Shown: piece by piece, positions 7,788 through 16,600 of the stretch
Layout of the letters: each line of letters begins with the position of its first letter
How positions within the stretch are numbered: the stretch's first letter is position 1
Assembly: GCA_024641245.1 (NCBI GenBank)
Contig: JAHEDK010000021.1
Span: 1 to 44,251, forward strand
Length of the DNA stretch: 44,251 bases
DNA from: Actinomycetes bacterium
GTDB lineage: Bacteria; Actinomycetota; Acidimicrobiia; Spongiisociales; JAHEDJ01
Direction: 5' to 3'
The notes under the pieces: generated by a model
Databases searched by the model: none
Told to the model about the DNA's origin: nothing
What the model saw: only the letters and a program-made list of their open reading frames with translations
Translations under genes and position numbers: made by a program

Positions 7788-9116
7788 TCAGCAGTCGAGT
7801 CCGGCGCGTCGGCAGGCGTCCGCCACGCGAATGGCGACGGTTCCGATGGCGTCGCGCATCGCCGGATCGACCGTTGGCGGATCCGGCCGGTCGGCGAGGC
7901 CGAGATCGAACTTGAGGCCGAGGATGCGGGCGAGGGCATCATCGATTGTCTGCTCGGGAATCACTCCGTCGGCAACCGCGGCCACAATGGCCGATACAGC
8001 CGCTTTCACGTCACCAGGATTCAGGAGGAGGTCGGATCCGGCCATCAGCGCCCGCACGGCCCGCTCCCCCGATCCCCAGGCTGCAACCGCCTGCATGTTC
8101 GCCAGATCATCGGTGACGATGACGCCGGCGAAACCGAGGCCTACCCGCAATTGGTCATAGGTGATTGCCCTCGACATCGAAGCAGGGAGCCCCGATGGGT
8201 CAAGAGCCGGATAGGCAACGTGCGCCACCATCATCATCGGGGCACCGGCCCCCACCGCCGCGGCAAAGGGCACCAGATCGGTCGCCGCCCACACGTCGCG
8301 CTCCGTCATCACGACGGGTAGGCCGAGATGGCTATCCACAGCCGTGTTCCCATGGCCGGGGAAATGCTTCACCGCCGTCGCCACTCCGGCCGCATCGAAC
8401 CCCCGCAGCGCGGCCAGGGTCATGGCCGCCACGAGCACCGGATCACTCCCGTAGGAACGATCCCCGATCGCCGGGTTGCCTTCGCCGAGCACATTCACGT
8501 CGGCCACCGGCGCGAAGTCGACATTGATACCGAGCGCAGCCAGTTGAACACCGGTCGCCCAGGCTGCAGCTTCGGTGAGTTCACGATCGTTGAGTGCGCC
8601 GAATACCGCGGCAGACGGAAACCGCTGGACGTCGTCGAACTGGATCCGATCGATCCGTCCACCCTCTTGATCGACGGCAATCAAGAGGGGTACGGCACTG
8701 GCCTCCTGGAGGCGGGCCGTCAGGTTCTGCACCTGGCCAGACGACACGAAGTTCCGGTTGGCCGACTTCAGGAGAACCCCACCCAGCGAAAAGTCGTTGA
8801 GGAGACCGAGCGCGGCGGTCGCGTCGCTTCCGGAGAACTCCACCAGCATCAACTGCGCGGCCCGATCTTCGAGGCTCATCGAGGCGATGGTCCCCTCGAC
8901 GAAAGATGCGCGGGCGTCGGGGCTGGTCGTGGTGGGTGGAGGAGGTGTCAACGAGGTGGTGGTGGCCGCGACCGGGCGCGTGGTGGTGGTCCGGGCGTCG
9001 GGAAGCGGTGCAGGACCGGCGGTGGTGGCCGGAACCTGTGCTGCAGTGCACCCGGCCAGCATCACGGCCGAAACCAGCCGTGCCAACCGCCACGGAGGGC
9101 GTCGTTTACCGAGCAC
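7788..9116 (-). CDS. Glycoside hydrolase family 3 lipoprotein, beta-N-acetylhexosaminidase (NagZ-like)
   Basis: A 442-residue protein starting at GTG 9116. Residues 1-23 are a lipoprotein signal with lipobox LAGC; a Pro/Thr/Ser/Ala-rich linker (to about residue 68) separates the anchor from the catalytic domain, so the enzyme is probably attached to the outer face of the membrane. The family-3 barrel shows AVDQEGGRIDR, the NagZ-type catalytic block KHFPGHGNT followed by DSH (His as proton donor partner), and VTDDL containing the nucleophile Asp. The likely role is removal of N-acetylglucosamine from peptidoglycan fragments. It starts 5 nt after the stop of the acyl-CoA ligase gene and is probably co-transcribed with it. 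Confidence 0.9.
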   Translation of the reverse strand: MLGKRRPPWRLARLVSAVMLAGCTAAQVPATTAGPAPLPDARTTTTRPVAATTTSLTPPPPTTTSPDARASFVEGTIASMSLEDRAAQLMLVEFSGSDATAALGLLNDFSLGGVLLKSANRNFVSSGQVQNLTARLQEASAVPLLIAVDQEGGRIDRIQFDDVQRFPSAAVFGALNDRELTEAAAWATGVQLAALGINVDFAPVADVNVLGEGNPAIGDRSYGSDPVLVAAMTLAALRGFDAAGVATAVKHFPGHGNTAVDSHLGLPVVMTERDVWAATDLVPFAAAVGAGAPMMMVAHVAYPALDPSGLPASMSRAITYDQLRVGLGFAGVIVTDDLANMQAVAAWGSGERAVRALMAGSDLLLNPGDVKAAVSAIVAAVADGVIPEQTIDDALARILGLKFDLGLADRPDPPTVDPAMRDAIGTVAIRVADACRRAGLDC

Positions 9117-9121
9117 GCCTG

Positions 9122-10909
9122 CTACTTGACGTACATGCTTTCGATGACGTCGGCGTACTTCTCATTGACCACCCCGCGCTTCACCTTGAGTGTCGGCGTC
9201 AGTTCGCCACCTTCAATGGTGAAGTCGTCCGGGAGAATGCGGAAGGTACGCACCGACTCCGCCTTCGAGACCGCCTTGTTGGCATCGTCGATGGCACTCT
9301 GAATCTCAGCCCGGAGATCTTCGTCGTCGAGCACTTCCATGACGTTCAGAGACTTGTCGTGCTCGGCCGCCCAGACCGGATAGACATCGGGATCGATCGT
9401 GACCAGCGCCGAAATGAACGGCTGACCGTCACCGACGACCATGCACTGGCTGATCAACGGGTGCGCCCGCATCCGATCCTCCAGCACCGCCGGCGCTACG
9501 TTCTTGCCGCCCGCCGTGACGATCAGTTCCTTCTTTCGGCCGGTGATACTGAGATATCCGTCGGAGTCGATCTCGCCGATATCGCCGGAATGGAACCAGC
9601 CGTCATCATCGAACACCTCTGCCGTTGCCCGCTCGTTCTTCCAGTAGCCGCGGAACACGCACCCACCCTTGATCAGCACTTCGCCGTCGTCGGCGATCGC
9701 AACACTGCCACCTGAGGCAGGGCGCCCGACGGTCCCGATGCGGGCATCGTCCGGCCGGTTGAAGAACGTGGCAGCCGTGGTCTCTGTAAGTCCGTACCCT
9801 TCGAGAACGGTGACTCCGATGCCCTTGTAGAAGTAGCCGAGACGCTTGCCGAGGGCCGCTCCCCCGGACACCGCGTACACGAGACGCCCACCGAACACGT
9901 GGCGCACCTTGCCGTACACGAGTTTGTCGAACAACCCGTGCGCCAGGCGCGTTGTGAGCTTGACGGACCCTTGTTGCTCCTGCTTTGCGTAGGCGATCGC
10001 CACTTTGGCGGCTACATCGAAAATGGCACCCTTGCCGTCGGCATCTGCCTTCGCCTTTGCGGAGTTAAACACCTTCTCGAATACCCGCGGAACGGAGAAC
10101 ACCCAGCGGGGCTTGAACATCTCCAGTTCCTCGACGAGCTGAGCAGTACCGGTCGAATAACCGATCGTCACACCTGTGGTGACACACCCGACCTGCACGA
10201 CCTGAGCAAAGCTGTGCGCCAATGGCAAGAACATGAGATTTGAATTGCCGTCCGCAAAGAGGTCGTGAAGCTCCTGAACCACCTGGCGGAGATCCCAGAT
10301 GAAGTTGTAGTGGGTGAGCATGCACCCCTTCGGCATTCCTGTGGTACCCGAGGTGTAGATGAGCAAGGCGAGATCGTCGTGGCTGATTCCGGCGATTCGG
10401 CCGGCCACCTGTTCCCGCGCCTCGCCGCCGGCCGCCGCCGACAGCGTGTCCAGGCCGCCGGAGTCGATCACATACACGGACTGACAGCCGGGAAGGTCGC
10501 CGGCCACGGAATCGAAGGTCGCTTTCAGGGCATCATTTTCGCAGAAGATCATCTTCGATCCGCTGTCGCTGACGATCCACTTCAGTTGGTCGACCGAGGA
10601 CGTCTCGTACACGGTGACGGGCACCCCACCCGCCATCCACACGGCGTACTGGGCGAGGGTGAACTCCATCCGGGTCGCCGAGTAGATCGCCACCCGATCA
10701 CCGCGTTCGAGCCCTTCGGCAATCAATCCCGCCGCCAGCGTTTCGACCTTTTCGAGCATCTCTTTGGTCGAGACGTTCACGAATCCATCGCCGTCGCGAA
10801 AGGCCAGGGCCGGGGAGTCCGGATGCGTCTCTGCCCGACTGATGAACGCCGACACCGCGTTGTCTGTCGACGCGATCTTCGTCTCGCCTGGGCTCGTGTA
10901 CTTCTGCAT
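9122..10909 (-). CDS. Long-chain fatty acyl-CoA synthetase (AMP-forming, FadD15-like)
   Basis: A 595-residue adenylate-forming ligase that activates fatty acids with ATP and CoA. Motifs in order: the P-loop LLIYTSGTTGMPKG, the A5-type block YGLTETTA, GDIGEIDSDGYLSITGR with the adenylate-binding Asp, and KKELIVTAGGKNVAP; the C-terminal lid carries the region expected for the A10 lysine. It resembles the actinobacterial FadD15 group. The start ATG 10909 is set by an AGGAGGA ribosome site at 10915-10921; a further in-frame ATG at 10960 would skip that site. A -10-like TAGCAT lies at 10961-10966 on the minus strand. The hexosaminidase gene follows after 5 nt. Confidence 0.95.
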   Translation of the reverse strand: MQKYTSPGETKIASTDNAVSAFISRAETHPDSPALAFRDGDGFVNVSTKEMLEKVETLAAGLIAEGLERGDRVAIYSATRMEFTLAQYAVWMAGGVPVTVYETSSVDQLKWIVSDSGSKMIFCENDALKATFDSVAGDLPGCQSVYVIDSGGLDTLSAAAGGEAREQVAGRIAGISHDDLALLIYTSGTTGMPKGCMLTHYNFIWDLRQVVQELHDLFADGNSNLMFLPLAHSFAQVVQVGCVTTGVTIGYSTGTAQLVEELEMFKPRWVFSVPRVFEKVFNSAKAKADADGKGAIFDVAAKVAIAYAKQEQQGSVKLTTRLAHGLFDKLVYGKVRHVFGGRLVYAVSGGAALGKRLGYFYKGIGVTVLEGYGLTETTAATFFNRPDDARIGTVGRPASGGSVAIADDGEVLIKGGCVFRGYWKNERATAEVFDDDGWFHSGDIGEIDSDGYLSITGRKKELIVTAGGKNVAPAVLEDRMRAHPLISQCMVVGDGQPFISALVTIDPDVYPVWAAEHDKSLNVMEVLDDEDLRAEIQSAIDDANKAVSKAESVRTFRILPDDFTIEGGELTPTLKVKRGVVNEKYADVIESMYVK

Positions 10910-10987
10910 GACCGTCCTCCTGGGACAGGGACCGGGATCGACAAACCCCACTGTCTCCAAATGCTAGCGACCCGGAACTGCGCCCAA

Positions 10988-12115
10988 TCAGGCCACGGCG
11001 CCGCCGGCTCGCAGCCCTGAGATTCGATCCGGAGCGAAGCCGATTTCAGCCAGCACCTCATCGGTGTCGGCACCCGGTGGCGACTGCGCGGCCGGTTGCC
11101 CGGCGGGTGTCTTGGAGAAGCGCGGAGCGGGCGCCGGCAGTATCGTCCCCGCCACGTCGACGAAGGTCGCCCTGGCAACACTGTGCGGATGACGGGAAGC
11201 CTCCGACCAGGTCAGGACCGGGCTGACACAGGCGTCGGTGCCCCGGAATACCTCTTCCCATTCGTCCCTCGATTTCGTGGCGAACGCCTCGGCGAACCGT
11301 TCTCGCAGTTCCGGCCATCGCGACCTATCCATCTGATCCGGCAGATCTACATCCGCCAGCCCGATCCCCTCGAGAAAGGCCGCGTAGAACTGCGGTTCGA
11401 GCGCTCCGACCGCCACGTAACCGCCGTCGCTCGTCTGGTAGGTGTCGTAGAACGGCGCCCCGCCATCGAGGAGATTGGCGCCGCGCTCATCGTCCCACAG
11501 GCCCACCGCCCGCATCTCGTGAAACATCGTGGTGAGGAGCGCCGACCCGTCGACCATGGCTGCATCGACGACCTGGCCTGCACCGGAGGTGCGCGCTGCG
11601 TGAAGAGCCGCCAGGACGCCAACAACCAGAAACATCGCTCCCCCGCCGAAATCCCCGATCAAGTTGAGTGGCGGTGGCGGAGGCCGCTCGGCGGGTCCCA
11701 TCGGCCAGAGTGCTCCCGATATCGCCAGGTAGTCGATGTCGTGACCCGCCGTATGAGCAAGCGGGCCATCCTGTCCCCACCCCGTCACCCGCCCGTAGAC
11801 CAGCGCCGGATTGCGACCGTGACACTCCTCGGGTCCGATCCCCAGGCGCTCGGCGACGCCCGGCCGGAATCCTTCGATCAGAATGTCGGCCCGTTCGACC
11901 AACCGCAGAACCACATCGAGCCCTTCCGGGTGCTTTAGGTCGACGGCTACCGAGCGGCGTCCCCTGGCCATGAAGCCGGGGATCCAGGTCGAGGCCGGCG
12001 CCGTCCGTACGATTTGGATGACGTCGGCACCGAGATCGGCGAGCAGCATCCCGGCGAAGGGGCCGGGTCCGATGCCGGCAAGTTCTACGACACGCACACC
12101 GACCAGCGGTCCCAT
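10988..12115 (-). CDS. Class III CoA-transferase family, alpha-methylacyl-CoA racemase type
   Basis: A 375-residue CaiB/BaiF-family protein. The sequence follows alpha-methylacyl-CoA racemase closely: [18 protein letters not shown] at the N-terminus, His in [15 protein letters not shown] and Asp in [12 protein letters not shown], which correspond to the racemase proton-shuttling His and Asp. Racemases epimerise the 2-methyl centre of branched-chain or sterol-side-chain acyl-CoAs so that beta-oxidation can proceed. The start ATG 12115 matches the family N-terminus; a TTG at 12121 overlapping the upstream stop is an alternative. The gene overlaps or abuts the 3' end of the AI-2E family gene, so the two are translationally coupled. 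Confidence 0.9.
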   Translation of the reverse strand: MGPLVGVRVVELAGIGPGPFAGMLLADLGADVIQIVRTAPASTWIPGFMARGRRSVAVDLKHPEGLDVVLRLVERADILIEGFRPGVAERLGIGPEECHGRNPALVYGRVTGWGQDGPLAHTAGHDIDYLAISGALWPMGPAERPPPPPLNLIGDFGGGAMFLVVGVLAALHAARTSGAGQVVDAAMVDGSALLTTMFHEMRAVGLWDDERGANLLDGGAPFYDTYQTSDGGYVAVGALEPQFYAAFLEGIGLADVDLPDQMDRSRWPELRERFAEAFATKSRDEWEEVFRGTDACVSPVLTWSEASRHPHSVARATFVDVAGTILPAPAPRFSKTPAGQPAAQSPPGADTDEVLAEIGFAPDRISGLRAGGAVA

Positions 12116-12117
12116 GG

Positions 12118-13200
12118 TCAAGCCGGAACGTCTTCCTGCTCTTCACCGACCACCGGGTGGATCTCGAGATATCCGGATATCACTGCCTGGATGATGGCGG
12201 CTGCCGGAAGAGCGATGATCGCACCGATAGGGCCGAGCACCGCAATTCCGGTGAGGGCCGAACCGAAGGCAACCGCGGGGTGGAGTGACATCGTTCTGGC
12301 CGTGATTCGCGGAGCGAGGAGGTAATTCTCGAATTGCTGATATGCGACGAGCACAACAACGACCCACAAAGCCTGCGCAGGCGACTGGAAGAAACCGGCC
12401 AGTACGGGGAGGAATGCGGCAATGTATGCGCCGACGGCGGGAACGAGTTGCGAGACCAGGCCGACCCAGATGGCCAGCGCCAACGCGTTCGGAACGTCGA
12501 TTATCCGAAGGGCCACCCAGGTGAAGAGCGCGGAGGCGGCTGCCAGAAGGAGCCTCGAATACACGTATCCGCCGGTCTTCTGTACGGCAATCTCCCAGAT
12601 ACGGAGCATCTCTCGCTGGCGATCGGGGCGGAATACGCGCAAGACCACACGCCTGAACTTCGGACCCTCAGCCACCATGTAGAAGGCGAAGAAGGCGACG
12701 GTCAGGCCACTGATCACTACACCGAGCAGTGCCGATCCAAATCCGAGCACACCCGAGGCAACGCTTGACCCGTAGTCGGAGAGCAGTTGCTGGAAGTCCG
12801 GGGACCCCCCTTCGAACATCGAGTCCGAGATATCGAGGTTGAGCCAATCGTCGAGCGAAGCGGTGAATGCATCGATGTACTTCGGGAGATCCGCGGCGAT
12901 GGCACTGCCCTGATCAACGGTGGCCGGGACCATGATGGCGATGAACGCCACCAGGACCAAAGCGGAGACGATGAACACAAAGGCGGTCGCCGCTCCTCTC
13001 CGCCAACCGCGGACGGCGAGGTACTTGACCGCCGGCTCGAGCGCGAACGAAATGAACACCGCCAGCAGAAGTGCGAGGATCAGACCCGTGATCCGGGACA
13101 ACAGCCAGAAGATCCCGGCAGCCACGGCCAACGAAAACAGCACGTACCACACGGCCCGGCGAAACCAACCGGGAACTGGAGTGCGTTCGGGATAGGTCAT
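12118..13200 (-). CDS. AI-2E family transporter (PerM-like membrane protein)
   Basis: A 360-residue integral membrane protein with the AI-2E/PerM layout: two or three N-terminal helices (ARG-rich start, then [18 protein letters not shown] and [17 protein letters not shown]), a helical soluble segment with long amphipathic stretches (about 90-160), and a bundle of C-terminal helices including [34 protein letters not shown] and PAVGAYIA are family signatures. The substrate is unknown; members have been linked to export of autoinducer-2, to Na+/H+ exchange and to peptide transport. The ATG start has no ribosome site, but TATCCT lies 9 nt upstream. It leads an operon with the racemase gene. Confidence 0.88.
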   Translation of the reverse strand: MTYPERTPVPGWFRRAVWYVLFSLAVAAGIFWLLSRITGLILALLLAVFISFALEPAVKYLAVRGWRRGAATAFVFIVSALVLVAFIAIMVPATVDQGSAIAADLPKYIDAFTASLDDWLNLDISDSMFEGGSPDFQQLLSDYGSSVASGVLGFGSALLGVVISGLTVAFFAFYMVAEGPKFRRVVLRVFRPDRQREMLRIWEIAVQKTGGYVYSRLLLAAASALFTWVALRIIDVPNALALAIWVGLVSQLVPAVGAYIAAFLPVLAGFFQSPAQALWVVVVLVAYQQFENYLLAPRITARTMSLHPAVAFGSALTGIAVLGPIGAIIALPAAAIIQAVISGYLEIHPVVGEEQEDVPA

Positions 13201-13209
13201 GCAGGGCGC

Positions 13210-13215
13210 AGGATA
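13210..13215 (-). promoter_or_regulatory. -10 box (TATCCT) for the AI-2E family gene
   Basis: TATCCT on the minus strand ends 9 nt before ATG 13200; there is no Shine-Dalgarno sequence, consistent with a leaderless mRNA. Confidence 0.4.
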
Positions 13216-13242
13216 CGACTCGCGCCGGGCCGCATCGGGGAT

Positions 13243-14088
13243 TCACCTCTCGATCGGCGCTCCGACCAGGTTGCCCCATTCGGTCCAGGATCCGTCGTAA
13301 TTCCGTACAGAGGGATAGCCGAGCAGGTACCTGAGCACGAACCAGGTATGGCTCGAACGCTCGCCAATCCGGCAATAGGCGACCACGTCATCGGTCGAAT
13401 TCATCCCGAGTTCCCCTTCGTAGATAGCACGCAGCTCAATCGCCGATTTGAAGGTGCCGTCCTCATGGACCGCACGCTTCCACGGGACACTGGCCGCTCC
13501 TGGGATGTGCCCACCGCGCAACGCTCCTTCTTGTGGGTAGTCGGGCATGTGCAAACGTTCACCTGAAAACTCCTCGGGGGAACGAACGTCGATGAGACGG
13601 CCCCCCCTACCGAGGTGACCCATTACATCGTCCCGAAAGGCCCGAATGATCGAGTCGTCGCGCGGTACCACCGGGTAGTCAACGGGCGGGCGAACGGGCT
13701 TGTCCGTCGTCAAAGGACGACCTTCCTCCACCCACTTCTGGCGTCCACCATCCATGATCCTCGTTACCGGATGTCCAAAGAGTTCGAACACCCACAGGGC
13801 ATAGGCGGCCCACCAGTTGAAGTTGTCCCCGTAGAAGACGACCGTGTGGTTTCGGCCGATTCCAGACCGCGACATCAAGGAGGCAAACTGCTCACTATTG
13901 AGGTAGTCGCGCGTCAAGGAGTCATTGAGGTCGGCCTGCCAGTCGACCTTCACCGCACCTTCGATGTGCCCCGTGTGGTAGAGCAGCACATCCTCGTCCG
14001 ACTCAACGATGACGACCGTAGGGTCGTCCAGGTGCTGAAACACCCACTCAGTGGAAACCAACTTGGCCGGATGAGAGTATTGCGACAT
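13243..14088 (-). CDS. Two-domain sulfurtransferase (thiosulfate sulfurtransferase, rhodanese)
   Basis: A 281-residue tandem rhodanese, the usual length. The N-terminal domain (to about 125) keeps the fold ([35 protein letters not shown]) but lacks an active-site Cys. The C-terminal domain has [10 protein letters not shown], the GHIPGA block and the catalytic loop [12 protein letters not shown] with Cys239. CRIGERS is the loop typical of actinobacterial CysA/SseA-type thiosulfate sulfurtransferases, which pass sulfane sulfur to cyanide or thiol acceptors. The start ATG 14088 has GGAGAAG just upstream. It is divergent from sufE, which suggests a sulfur-mobilising pair sharing control from the 144-bp gap. 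Confidence 0.92.
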   Translation of the reverse strand: MSQYSHPAKLVSTEWVFQHLDDPTVVIVESDEDVLLYHTGHIEGAVKVDWQADLNDSLTRDYLNSEQFASLMSRSGIGRNHTVVFYGDNFNWWAAYALWVFELFGHPVTRIMDGGRQKWVEEGRPLTTDKPVRPPVDYPVVPRDDSIIRAFRDDVMGHLGRGGRLIDVRSPEEFSGERLHMPDYPQEGALRGGHIPGAASVPWKRAVHEDGTFKSAIELRAIYEGELGMNSTDDVVAYCRIGERSSHTWFVLRYLLGYPSVRNYDGSWTEWGNLVGAPIER

Positions 14089-14121
14089 TCTTCTCCGTTG
14101 ATCGTGTTCTCACCCACTCTA

Positions 14122-14143
14122 TATCCTATGGGCGTAGTTGATA
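14122..14143. promoter_or_regulatory. Candidate operator, TATC-N14-GATA dyad in the rhodanese/sufE gap
   Basis: An AT-rich island between two divergent sulfur genes has an imperfect 22-bp dyad with TATC and GATA ends. Its position would suit a shared regulator such as an Rrf2-family (IscR-like) protein. The similarity to known sites is weak and no regulator gene is nearby. Confidence 0.25.
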
Positions 14144-14218
14144 GAGATAAATGGGAGAGCCCGGGCAACGGGTCGTCGGCCGTTCCGCAGAACTCTCCCT
14201 GATCTCTGAACGATGGCG

Positions 14219-14224
14219 TACCAT
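14219..14224 (+). promoter_or_regulatory. -10 box (TACCAT) for leaderless sufE
   Basis: TACCAT ends 8 nt before ATG 14233, with no ribosome site between, the same geometry as at 4672-4677. Confidence 0.5.
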
Positions 14225-14232
14225 CACCGTCC

Positions 14233-14670
14233 ATGAGTCTTCCGGTTCGCCTCCAACGCATCGTCGAGCTGTTTCGGTCGGCACCCAAGGACATCCGTAT
14301 CCAGGCGCTCCTCGACTACTCGCAACGGGTCCCTCCGCTCCCACCCCACCTGACCGGCGACGCCGGCGCCCTCGAGCAGGTCCACGAGTGCCAGACCCGG
14401 TTCTTCATGGCAACTGAGCTCTCAGACGACGGTACGGTGCAGATCTACTTCGACTGCCCGCCGGAATCCCCCACCGTGCGAGGCTACGCAGGGATCCTCC
14501 TGGAAGGCCTGAATGGAGAAACCCCGGACGCCATCCTCTCGGTGCCGGACGACTTCTATCGCGGCATCGGCCTCGAAGAAGTCGTGACGCCGCAGCGATT
14601 ACGGGGAATGGGCGCCATCGTGGCAAGGTTGAAGCGGCAGGTATCCGGTCTGGCAGCCCGCCGCGATTAG
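14233..14670 (+). CDS. sufE: SufE-family sulfur acceptor protein
   Basis: A 145-residue protein, the typical SufE length. SufE takes persulfide from the cysteine desulfurase SufS and passes it to the SufBC2D scaffold during iron-sulfur cluster assembly in the cytosol. The acceptor Cys is Cys53 in VHECQTRFF, followed by family elements on the strands after it (IYFDCPPESPTVRGYAG) and the late helix with LRGMGAIVARLK. No SufS or SufBCD gene is in the window. It is divergent from the rhodanese gene and appears leaderless. Its 3' end runs up against a decayed SDR fragment on the other strand. Confidence 0.92.
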   Translation: MSLPVRLQRIVELFRSAPKDIRIQALLDYSQRVPPLPPHLTGDAGALEQVHECQTRFFMATELSDDGTVQIYFDCPPESPTVRGYAGILLEGLNGETPDAILSVPDDFYRGIGLEEVVTPQRLRGMGAIVARLKRQVSGLAARRD

Positions 14671-14686
14671 GCACCGACCCAACGCT

Positions 14687-14743
14687 TCATCGGCCCCTCG
14701 CTCCTGCGTCCAGGCGGACGACCTCACGTTGAACATCGGGTCT
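14687..14743 (-). pseudogene. Decayed 3' end of an SDR gene
   Basis: Read on the minus strand, this segment gives DPMFN, then after a one-base loss EVVRLDAGARGR and TGA. The intact SDR gene at 16597-17367 ends NPMLNGEVIRLDAGARMGPR, TGA, and the nucleotide match continues through CGATGAAG across the stop. It is therefore a frameshifted relic of a second copy of that SDR gene's 3' end. It lies 57 nt beyond the stop of the HTH coiled-coil gene and is cut off by the sufE end. Confidence 0.6.
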
Positions 14744-14800
14744 CGGTGATGGGCACCATGACCGACGCACAGCGGCTCCACTACCGGCTCACTTCTCCGA

Positions 14801-15766
14801 TCAGCTCCTGTCTTCGTCTTCCTCTTCCTCTTCCTCTTCCAGAAAGTATGACTCTTCCCGCCCTTTGCGAATCCATTCCTGGAGGTTGTCAACACCTCGC
14901 TGCCACCACGGCGTAGCGGGCGATATGCGTTCAGCGCTCTTCAGCTCGGGGCGCGCCTCGAGCAACTGCCGGCGATAGGCCTCAAATGCGAAGAGCTCGC
15001 GCTCATCCTCCTCGGCAACCGGCTCCTGCTCCTCCACAGAAACGGACTCCATCACCGACTCGCCTGCGAAAACAGGATCGACATCTTCTTGGGGTAAAGG
15101 CTGCACCATCGACGAGCCATCGAGAACGGGTTGAACATCGGGTTCTTCATCGGGTAGAGGCGGCACCGCCGGCCCTACCCCGAGGACGCCGTGCACCTCA
15201 GGTTCACCTTCACGAACCGGCTCTCCCACCCGACCATCGACGGGAGCCAAGAGGGCGACCTTCTCGAGTTGGGCGACCCGATCTTCGAGCAGTTTCCTGC
15301 GCTCCACCTCAAAGGCATAGCGTTCCTCGGCGCGCGCCGCCCGCTCCGTAGCCTCGGTCAGCCGGCGGCCGGCATCATGGAGAGCCCCGAGCTGTTCGAG
15401 CATCTTCTGCCAGGCACTCCGCGGAACAACCACCGCCGGCTCCTCGGCCCGGGCGAGCGAACCGCCGACATCAACCTGGGGCTGGAGAACAACCTCAACA
15501 AGGACGTCCTGCCTGTCTCCGGCGGGACTGCGACCCGTCCGTTCCAACACCTCCGAGATCCGCACGATCCGCCGGTCACCCGTTGGTCCCGGCGCCAGCC
15601 GGCTTTCGATCTTGCCGTCCCGAAACCAATTTCGAAGTGTGCTCACGCTCACCCCGGCGCGCTCGGAGGCTTCTCGCAGCGTGACCCAGTCTCCGGAGGT
15701 TTCGTGCGTCACCGTATCACCATCGTCGGGATCCGGAGAGGGGCTGGAGTAGAATTCGGAGGTCAA
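14801..15766 (-). CDS. MerR-like HTH and coiled-coil protein with acidic tail
   Basis: The start is TTG 15766, chosen because GGGAGG (15775-15780 on the forward strand) lies 8 nt upstream; an in-frame ATG at 15931 has no such support. The product is 321 residues. Residues about 26-80 are an excisionase/MerR-type HTH: DWVTLREASERAGVS, then STLRNWFRDGKI and a Gly/Arg wing leading to ISEVL. Residues about 118-172 are a charged coiled coil (WQKMLEQLGALHDAGRRL onward). A long Pro/Glu/Val-rich linker follows, and the protein ends in an unusual run of Glu/Asp. The middle is closely duplicated in the next upstream gene. I do not recognise a specific family; a DNA-binding regulator or nucleoid/chromosome-associated protein is plausible. 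Confidence 0.75.
   Translation of the reverse strand: MTSEFYSSPSPDPDDGDTVTHETSGDWVTLREASERAGVSVSTLRNWFRDGKIESRLAPGPTGDRRIVRISEVLERTGRSPAGDRQDVLVEVVLQPQVDVGGSLARAEEPAVVVPRSAWQKMLEQLGALHDAGRRLTEATERAARAEERYAFEVERRKLLEDRVAQLEKVALLAPVDGRVGEPVREGEPEVHGVLGVGPAVPPLPDEEPDVQPVLDGSSMVQPLPQEDVDPVFAGESVMESVSVEEQEPVAEEDERELFAFEAYRRQLLEARPELKSAERISPATPWWQRGVDNLQEWIRKGREESYFLEEEEEEEDEDRS
15141..15500. repeat. Direct repeat copy A (coiled-coil gene duplication)
   Basis: About 360 bp closely matching 16140-16505 in the same orientation, with long identical runs and near-perfect reading-frame conservation. It encodes the coiled coil and part of the linker of the HTH protein. Confidence 0.85.
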
Positions 15767-15940
15767 GGTTTCTACCTCCCCGCCGATCGTTTGAGTCGGC
15801 GCGTGAGGCTGCTTGAGCGTTCTCGCTCGCGCGCCGTTCCAGGTGAGGTGTTCGCCGCCAATGTTGATCGTCCCTTTTCCGCCCGGATACCTTAGTGACA
15901 ACACCCCGGACCGAACAGGTCGGAATCCCACTGCAGAGCG

Positions 15941-16600
15941 CTACAGGCGTCCGTCATCGATCTCTGCCGCCGCATCTCGAACGAGTTGCTCCAGACGGTC
16001 GAGCGCGCCGCGCCCGCGCGTCCGCCACACGGCAACGCGTCCGGATATCCCATCAATCTCATCGTCGACCTGACTGACCGGGGCCAAGGTTTGCGGCGCC
16101 GGCTCAAGGGCAACGGCTGGATTCGACGACCGCGGTTCCGGTTCCTCATCCGGTAAGGGCGGCACCGCCGGATCTCCCCCGACGACGCCGTGTGCCTCAG
16201 CATCTACTTCACGAACCGGCGGCCCCGTCATCGTCCCACCATCAATAGGCACGACGAGGGTGACCTTCTCGAGTTGGGCGACCCGATCCTCGAGCAGCTT
16301 CCTGCCCTCCACCTCAAGGGCATAGCGCTTCTCGGCGCGGACCACCCGCTCCGTAGCCTCGGTCAGCCGGCGGCCGGCCTCATGGAGAGCCCCGAGCTGT
16401 TCAAGCATCTTCTCCCAGGCCTCCCGCGGAACGGTCACCGCCGGCTCCTCGGCCCGGGCGGGCGAACCACCGGCTTCAACCTGGGGCTGGAGAACAACCT
16501 CAACGAGAAGGCCTTCAGCGCAGCCGGAGGCTTCTCGCAACGCCAACCATTCCTCAGCTGCATAGACATCGGACGCATCCCGACGGTCGCCTACCTTCAT
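15941..16600 (-). CDS. Coiled-coil paralogue lacking the HTH
   Basis: A 219-residue protein homologous to the neighbouring HTH protein. EEWLALREASG matches the first helix of the HTH (DWVTLREASE), but the turn, recognition helix and wing are missing: sequence jumps directly to LLVEVVLQPQVEAGG, the element that follows the HTH in the paralogue. The coiled coil (about 62-115) is strongly conserved, as is the following PAVPPLPDEEP linker. The acidic tail is replaced by a short helical end (GALDRLEQLVRDAAAEI). ATG 16600 overlaps the SDR stop by four bases (ATGA), so it is translationally coupled to that gene. It may form mixed coiled coils with the HTH protein and modulate it; that is inference. 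Confidence 0.75.
   Translation of the reverse strand: MKVGDRRDASDVYAAEEWLALREASGCAEGLLVEVVLQPQVEAGGSPARAEEPAVTVPREAWEKMLEQLGALHEAGRRLTEATERVVRAEKRYALEVEGRKLLEDRVAQLEKVTLVVPIDGGTMTGPPVREVDAEAHGVVGGDPAVPPLPDEEPEPRSSNPAVALEPAPQTLAPVSQVDDEIDGISGRVAVWRTRGRGALDRLEQLVRDAAAEIDDGRL
16140..16505. repeat. Direct repeat copy B (coiled-coil gene duplication)
   Basis: Second copy of the repeat at 15141-15500, separated from it by about 640 bp. Differences are mostly single-base and in-frame, including a six-base length difference in the linker region. Confidence 0.85.

Noticed and set aside
11096-11938. 280-codon plus-strand frame opposite the racemase gene
   Set aside because: Arg/Pro-rich shadow translation; the minus-strand racemase is firmly identified.
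14801-16600. Insertion sequence or transposase origin for the 360-bp direct repeat
   Set aside because: The repeat is wholly coding and in frame, with no terminal inverted repeats or transposase; gene duplication explains it.
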